Part shown: positions 6,012 through 9,754 of the stretch, one piece after another
How the letters are laid out: each line of letters opens with the position of its first letter
How positions within the stretch are numbered: position 1 is the first letter of the stretch
Origin: Xanthobacteraceae bacterium
Lineage (GTDB): Bacteria > Pseudomonadota > Alphaproteobacteria > Rhizobiales > Xanthobacteraceae
NCBI GenBank assembly: GCA_030044035.1
Contig: JASHWN010000024.1
Coordinates: 1-9,754 of the forward strand
Reading direction: 5' to 3'
DNA: 9,754 nucleotides
Made by a program: the position numbers and the translations under genes
Notes under the pieces: model-generated
Told to the model about the DNA's origin: nothing
The model's database searches: none
Seen by the model: the letters and a program-made list of their open reading frames with translations, nothing else

Positions 6012-6977
6012 CTAATCGTCGCCGGAAGCCGCATAGGGCCGCGGCAGCGGCGGCTCCGGCGTTTCCGGTGCCGCACGCTGAAAATTGGGCGCGGGCGCAT
6101 CGAGATTGAACTGCACCATGCCGCGCCGGATGGCGCGCCGCTCGGCAAACAGGTTGAACAAGCTGTCGCCGTCGCCGCGTCGGATGGCGCGCGTGAGAGT
6201 CGCGAGATCTTCGTTGAAGCGGCCCAAAACTTCGAGCACGGCGTCCTTGTTGTTCAGGAAAATGTCGCGCCACATGGTCGGGTCGGACGCGGCGATGCGG
6301 GTAAAATCGCGAAAGCCGCCGGCCGAATATTTGAGAATCTCCGACTCAGTCACGTGCCGCAGATCGAACGCCGTGCCGACGATGTTGTAGGCGATCAGGT
6401 GCGGCACGTGGCTGGTCACGGCAAGCACCAGATCGTGGTGCTCGGGCGACATGATTTCGACGCTGGCGCCGAACGCCTTCCAGAATTGCGACAGCCGCTC
6501 GACGGCGCTGCTGTCGGCGTCCTTTGCCGGCGTGAGGATGCACCAGCGATTGACGAACAATTCGGCAAAGCCGGCATCGGGACCAGAATGCTCGGTGCCG
6601 GCGACCGGATGGCCGGGAATGAAGTGCACGCCCGGCGGAATGTGCGGCGCCATATCGCGCACGATTGCGCATTTGACCGAGCCGACGTCCGACACGATCG
6701 CCCCTTGCTTCAGCTTGGGGCCAATCTCCCGCGCCACCGCAGCGCACGCTCCAATGGGCACGCAAACGATGACGAGATCAGCGTCGACAGCGGCTTCGGC
6801 GGCGGTCTCGGTAACGCGGTCGGCCAAGCCGAGCTCAGCGGCGCGCTGGCGCGTGGGCTCGGATCGCGACGTGACCACGATCTCCTCGACCACGCCGAGA
6901 GAGCGCGCGGCGCGCGCGATCGACGAGCCGATGAGGCCGACGCCGATCAGCGCCAGTCGTTTGAACTGCGGCGTCAT
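6012..6977 (-). CDS. tyrA: Prephenate/arogenate (cyclohexadienyl) dehydrogenase
   Basis: This 321-residue cytosolic enzyme oxidatively decarboxylates prephenate to 4-hydroxyphenylpyruvate, or arogenate to tyrosine, with NAD(P)+. The N-terminal Rossmann domain shows G-V-G-L-I-G-S-S (12-19). V-C-V-P (71-74) and D-V-G-S-V-K (97-102) follow. The substrate site G-H-P-V-A-G-T-E (122-129) holds the family histidine His123, and T-S-H-V-P-H (188-193) a second conserved histidine (His190). The C-terminal helical domain includes F-R-D-F-T-R-I-A and the W-R-D-I-F-L-N-N motif. There is no ACT domain, and a proline-rich tail of about 25 residues ends the protein. The ATG at 6977 overlaps the hisC stop as ATGA. 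The stop is only 2 bp from the stop of the convergent response regulator. Whether prephenate or arogenate is preferred cannot be told from the sequence. Confidence 0.94.
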   Translation of the reverse strand: MTPQFKRLALIGVGLIGSSIARAARSLGVVEEIVVTSRSEPTRQRAAELGLADRVTETAAEAAVDADLVIVCVPIGACAAVAREIGPKLKQGAIVSDVGSVKCAIVRDMAPHIPPGVHFIPGHPVAGTEHSGPDAGFAELFVNRWCILTPAKDADSSAVERLSQFWKAFGASVEIMSPEHHDLVLAVTSHVPHLIAYNIVGTAFDLRHVTESEILKYSAGGFRDFTRIAASDPTMWRDIFLNNKDAVLEVLGRFNEDLATLTRAIRRGDGDSLFNLFAERRAIRRGMVQFNLDAPAPNFQRAAPETPEPPLPRPYAASGDD

Positions 6978-8074
6978 GGCTTGCTCAAAAATTCCTTCAG
7001 CGCCGCGACCACGAGCCGATTGGCCTCTTCGGTGCCGACGGAGAGCCGCAAGGCGTTCGGCAATTTGTAGGCGGCGACGTAACGCAAAATGAGCCCGCGC
7101 GCGGTCAGAAAGGCGTCTGCATCCTTGGCGCTGCGGCCCTTGGTTTCGGGAAAGTGGATCAACAGAAAATTGGCAACGCTCGGCGTCACCTTCAGGCCGA
7201 GCTTGCTGATCTCCTGATAGAGCCAGGCGAGCCAGCGCGTATTGTGCTCGCGCGCGTAGTCCTGATGCGCGACGTCCTCGATCGCGGCGATGCCGGCGGC
7301 GGCCGCGGCGCTGTTGACGTTGAACGGGCCGCGGATGCGGTTGACGGCATCGACCACATGCGCGGGGCCGAACATCCAGCCAAGCCGCAGCGCGGCGAGG
7401 CCGTAGATCTTCGAGAAGGTGCGCGTCATCACCACGTTGTCGCTGGTGGCGACGAGCTCGATGCCGGATTCATAATCGTTGCGGCGGACGTACTCCGCAT
7501 AGGCAGCGTCGATGACGAACAGCACGTGCGGCGGCAGGCCGCGATGCAGCCGTTTGACCTCGTCGAACGATAGGCAGGTGCCGGTCGGATTGTTCGGGTT
7601 GGCGAGGAACACCAGTTTGGTCTTGCTCGTCACCGCGCGCAGGATGGCGTCGACGTTGGCCGTGTAATCGGTCTCCGGCGCCACGATCGGGCGCGCACCG
7701 GCGCCGAGCGTCGCGATCGGATAGACCAGAAAGCCGTGGGTGGTGTGGATCGCCTCGTCGCCGTCGGCCAAATAGGCGCGCGCCAGCAAATTCAGCAAAT
7801 CGTCGGAGCCGGCGCCGCACACGATGCGGTCGGGATCGAGCCCGAAGGCGCGCCCGATCGCCTCGCGCAGATCGCTGGCCGAGCCGTCCGGGTAATCCTC
7901 AAGGTGCGCGCCGACCGCTTTATAGGCCGCGATGGCGCGCGGGCTCGGCCCAAGCGGCGTCTCGTTCGACGACAATTTGAATACCTTTGCCGCACCCGGC
8001 GCGCTGCTTTTGCCAGGGACGTAAGGCGCTATGTCGAGCACGCCGGGCCGCGGCGTCGGACGCGTGGCGGACAT
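6974..8074 (-). CDS. hisC: Histidinol-phosphate/aromatic aminotransferase (HisC family)
   Basis: This 366-residue PLP enzyme is a fold-type I aminotransferase of the HisC family. Visible residues: L-S-S-N-E-T-P-L-G (34-42), G-A-G-S-D-D (87-92), N-P-N-N-P-T-G-T (159-166), I-D-A-A-Y-A-E-Y (188-195) with the PLP aspartate Asp189, and the Schiff-base lysine Lys222 in T-F-S-K-I-Y-G-L, followed by Arg230. The C-terminal A-L-R-L-S-V-G segment carries the carboxylate-binding arginine. It lies between the chorismate mutase gene and tyrA, away from other his genes in view. It may therefore aminate 4-hydroxyphenylpyruvate, phenylpyruvate or prephenate, as dual-function HisC proteins do, either with or instead of histidinol phosphate. 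The ATG at 8074 is set by AAGGAA 6 nt upstream. The frame continues further upstream only as a shadow of the chorismate mutase gene. Confidence 0.93.
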   Translation of the reverse strand: MSATRPTPRPGVLDIAPYVPGKSSAPGAAKVFKLSSNETPLGPSPRAIAAYKAVGAHLEDYPDGSASDLREAIGRAFGLDPDRIVCGAGSDDLLNLLARAYLADGDEAIHTTHGFLVYPIATLGAGARPIVAPETDYTANVDAILRAVTSKTKLVFLANPNNPTGTCLSFDEVKRLHRGLPPHVLFVIDAAYAEYVRRNDYESGIELVATSDNVVMTRTFSKIYGLAALRLGWMFGPAHVVDAVNRIRGPFNVNSAAAAAGIAAIEDVAHQDYAREHNTRWLAWLYQEISKLGLKVTPSVANFLLIHFPETKGRSAKDADAFLTARGLILRYVAAYKLPNALRLSVGTEEANRLVVAALKEFLSKP

Positions 8075-8080
8075 TTCTCT

Positions 8081-8086
8081 TTCCTT
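8081..8086 (-). promoter_or_regulatory. Shine-Dalgarno of hisC
   Basis: The minus strand reads AAGGAA here inside a long purine tract, 6 nt before the ATG at 8074. It supports that start over the in-frame upstream extension, and shows hisC is translated from its own site in the 50-bp spacer after the chorismate mutase gene. Confidence 0.65.
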
Positions 8087-8124
8087 CTTCCGCCCCGCAC
8101 CATGACGGCGCTGCGGCGGATAAT

Positions 8125-8964
8125 TTATGGGCGCACCGTATAGCGGGTCGCGTGACTGCCGACGAGGGCCGCCGAACGGATCGAGGCGCCGATGTCGACC
8201 AGCGCCTTGCGCACCGCATCGATGCCGCCGCGCCGGACCGAGACCAACAGCCCGGCGCCGTCGAACGCCTGGTCCGGCACCGCGATCACCTCCGCGGTTG
8301 CCGCGACGGCACCGGCCGAGGCGGCGCGCCAGCCGGATACCCGCATGCTCCACATCTCGGTCTCGGTGACCATGGCGTCGGCGGCGGCGCGCGACACCAC
8401 GAACACCGGCATGGCGGCCGGATGATCGGCCCGCTCGACGAACGGCAGCCGGGCGATGATTTTCGGCGCGGTGTCGAATTCGAGCGCCGCCCACCACGGC
8501 CCGGCGCCGGCGATGGCGAAAGCCGGAACGAGGCCGAGGTCGCCCTTGGATTCGGTGACGGCGGCGACCACGCTGGCGGCGCCCATATGCGGCACGAACG
8601 GCACGGTGAAGCCGAAATGAAAGCGCGCCGAATCGCGCATCGCGGCGTCGCCGGCGGAGAGATCGGCGTGCACCGCAAACGGCGCCTGCACGTAAGTAAA
8701 AGTCGAGATGATGACGCGCCAAATGCTCTCGGCGGTGTCGAGCGGCAGGTTGCCGCGATGGCGCTCGACCAGGCGGCGCATCATGTCGGCCTCGCGCGCC
8801 GGCCGGAACGCCGAGCCGGTTTCCTGCGTCTGCTTCACTGCGATCAGGCGGTCGACGATCTCGCCGCGCTCCATCAGGAGTTCGTGCATGGCCGCGTCGA
8901 TGCGGTCGATCTCGTGCCGCAGATCGGTGAGCGAAGGCTGGTCTTGGCGCGGTGCTTTGGACAT
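8125..8964 (-). CDS. aroQ: AroQ chorismate mutase fused to a PDT/ACT-like C-terminal region
   Basis: This 279-residue protein begins with an AroQ chorismate mutase domain (about 11-95) that rearranges chorismate to prephenate. Likely counterparts of E. coli active-site residues are Arg16 (L-R-H-E-I-D), Arg33 (E-R-G-E), Lys44 (A-V-K-Q), Arg57 and Glu58 (P-A-R-E-A-D) and Gln93. Residues about 95-279 resemble a shortened prephenate dehydratase and ACT region: G-D-L-G-L-V-P (141-147) sits where dehydratases have A-D-Y-x-V-V-P-I-E-N, and G-L-L-V-S-V-R onward (238-279) looks ACT-like. The dehydratase T-R-F motif is absent, so that activity is unlikely; a regulatory role is my inference. The ATG at 8964 has a weak ribosome site; GTG and TTG codons at about 8993 and 8987 are in-frame alternatives. 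A long extension antisense to metX is rejected. It leads the operon with hisC and tyrA. Confidence 0.87.
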   Translation of the reverse strand: MSKAPRQDQPSLTDLRHEIDRIDAAMHELLMERGEIVDRLIAVKQTQETGSAFRPAREADMMRRLVERHRGNLPLDTAESIWRVIISTFTYVQAPFAVHADLSAGDAAMRDSARFHFGFTVPFVPHMGAASVVAAVTESKGDLGLVPAFAIAGAGPWWAALEFDTAPKIIARLPFVERADHPAAMPVFVVSRAAADAMVTETEMWSMRVSGWRAASAGAVAATAEVIAVPDQAFDGAGLLVSVRRGGIDAVRKALVDIGASIRSAALVGSHATRYTVRP

Positions 8965-8995
8965 CGTTTTGGATACGCTTTTCGGCAAGGCCACC

Positions 8996-9023
8996 TTGAT
9001 AGTGCGCGCAAAGGCGAAAGCAA
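8996..9023 (-). promoter_or_regulatory. Weak candidate promoter for the aroQ-hisC-tyrA operon
   Basis: On the minus strand TTGCTT (9023-9018) and TATCAA (9001-8996) are separated by 16 nt, a loose sigma-70-type match. Transcription would begin near 8990, leaving a leader of roughly 25 nt before the ATG at 8964. That would agree with the ATG, and not the upstream GTG, as the start. No leader peptide or attenuator can fit in such a leader. Confidence 0.25.
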
Positions 9024-9031
9024 AGAAAACG

Positions 9032-9059
9032 TTGACTCCGGGCGGCAGCGGCCTATTTA
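9032..9059 (+). promoter_or_regulatory. Candidate sigma-70-type promoter of metX
   Basis: TTGACT (9032-9037) and TATTTA (9054-9059) are 16 bp apart, close to the housekeeping consensus and the best promoter match I see in the window. Transcription would start near 9066, giving a leader of about 60 nt before the metX ATG. The -35 overlaps GACTC (9034-9038), a GANTC site of the kind methylated by CcrM in alphaproteobacteria. Confidence 0.42.
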
Positions 9060-9126
9060 CCCGTTTTTGGTCGGTCTCGCGACGCTCGCGCGGGCCGTAT
9101 GAGCTTGTCTTTCGGAATGGGCCGCG

Positions 9127-9754
9127 ATGGTTGACGCCAGCACCACGCTCGATCTTGCCGACCGTACGCGTGAAGCGGACGATCCGCATTCGCAGGTGGT
9201 CTGTTTCGGCGCCGACAAGCCGCTGCGGCTCGACGCCGGCGTGGATTTTGCCCCGCTGCAGATCGCCTACCAGACCTATGGCACGCTTAACGCCGAGCGC
9301 AGCAATGCGGTACTGGTCTGCCACGCGCTGACCGGCGATCAACACGTGGTCAATATGCACCCGGTCACCGGCAAGGCGGGCTGGTGGGAAACCATGGTCG
9401 GTCCCGGCCGGCCAATCGATACCGAGCGCTACTTCGTCATCTGCCCCAACGTGGTCGGCGGCTGCATGGGCTCGTCGGGCCCGGCCTCGACCAATGCGGC
9501 GACCGGCATGCCGTGGGGCCTCGATTTTCCCGTCATTACCGTGCGCGACATGGTGCGCGGGCAGGCCATGCTGCTCGACCATCTCGGCATCGACTCGCTG
9601 TTCGCGGTCGCGGGCGGCTCGATGGGCGGCATGCAGGTGCTGCAATGGGCGGCGAGCTATCCGCAGCGCGTGTTCGCGGCGCTGCCGATCGCGGCCGCTA
9701 CGCGCCATTCGGCGCAGAACATCGCCTTCCACGAGGTCGGCCGCCAGGCGGTGA
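9127..9754 (+). CDS. metX: Homoserine O-acyltransferase MetX, C-terminus beyond the window
   Basis: The frame is open from 9127 to the right edge and gives 209 residues, a bit over half of the usual MetX length. MetX acylates the hydroxyl of L-homoserine, the first dedicated step of methionine synthesis. It is an alpha/beta hydrolase: H-A-L-T-G-D-Q-H (66-73) is in the oxyanion-hole region, G-C-M-G-S-S-G-P (112-119) is a MetX signature, and the nucleophile is Ser165 in A-G-G-S-M-G-G-M-Q. The partner Asp and His lie beyond the edge. Acetyl-CoA is the usual donor, but some MetX proteins use succinyl-CoA and this cannot be settled here. The start is well fixed: an in-frame stop lies at 9100-9102 with no other start codon in between. 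The ribosome site (GGA, 9114-9116) is weak. It is divergent from the aroQ operon; metW often follows metX in this group. Confidence 0.95.
   Translation, partial: MVDASTTLDLADRTREADDPHSQVVCFGADKPLRLDAGVDFAPLQIAYQTYGTLNAERSNAVLVCHALTGDQHVVNMHPVTGKAGWWETMVGPGRPIDTERYFVICPNVVGGCMGSSGPASTNAATGMPWGLDFPVITVRDMVRGQAMLLDHLGIDSLFAVAGGSMGGMQVLQWAASYPQRVFAALPIAAATRHSAQNIAFHEVGRQAV

Noticed and set aside
9060..9126. A SAM-II-type riboswitch in the metX leader, known upstream of met genes in alphaproteobacteria.
   Set aside because: I could not find the conserved SAM-II core or its pseudoknot pairings. The only structure I see is a 5-bp stem with a CGC loop near 9079-9091. A covariance-model scan would settle it.
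8965..9732. Continuation of the chorismate mutase frame upstream on the minus strand.
   Set aside because: It runs antisense through the clear metX coding sequence and has no AroQ or other domain; the mutase domain starts just after the ATG at 8964.

Overview
The window is a stretch of ordinary chromosome from a GC-rich alphaproteobacterium, most likely a Hyphomicrobiales (Rhizobiales) member near Bradyrhizobium/Rhodopseudomonas/Xanthobacteraceae. Three things suggest this: strong G/C use at third codon positions; the run DUF2125 - ChaC-like - tyrA/hisC/chorismate mutase - metX, familiar from that order; and a palindromic intergenic repeat of the kind that group carries. I saw no transposases, phage genes, CRISPR arrays, tRNAs or rRNAs. 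Every gene call rests on reading translations by eye.

Layout. (1) 1-474, minus: a DUF2125 envelope protein, cut by the left edge. (2) 611-1219, plus: a ChaC-type gamma-glutamylcyclotransferase. (3) 1241-1342: a 102-bp repeat that can fold into a four-way junction, between convergent genes. (4) 1348-4518, minus: an envelope and division cluster read ftsE, ftsX, ydcF-like (DUF218), plsC. ftsE/ftsX overlap by 14 bp and ydcF/plsC by 4 bp. (5) 4519-4714: a divergent intergenic region with a perfect 14-bp palindrome and a GC-rich inverted repeat. (6) 4715-6009, plus: a two-gene unit of a ZitP-like protein (MJ0042 zinc finger, one membrane segment, DUF3426-like end) and a CpdR-like single-domain response regulator. 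(7) 6012-8964, minus: an aromatic amino acid operon read chorismate mutase fusion, hisC, tyrA. (8) 8965-9126: a divergent promoter region. (9) 9127 onward, plus: metX for methionine synthesis, cut by the right edge.

How it fits together. The left half is about the envelope: FtsEX regulates septal peptidoglycan hydrolysis, PlsC makes phosphatidic acid, and the DUF218 protein is probably an inner-membrane envelope factor. Facing ftsEX is a pair that resembles Caulobacter polarity and cell-cycle proteins (ZitP and CpdR), so this divergent locus may join division with polarity control. The right half turns chorismate into prephenate (AroQ domain) and then to tyrosine through TyrA and an aminotransferase of the HisC family. 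The most unusual protein is the chorismate mutase, whose C-terminal two thirds look like a shrunken, probably inactive prephenate dehydratase/ACT region. No wholly new system is evident. The items most worth checking are that fusion, the ZitP/CpdR pair and the folded repeat.
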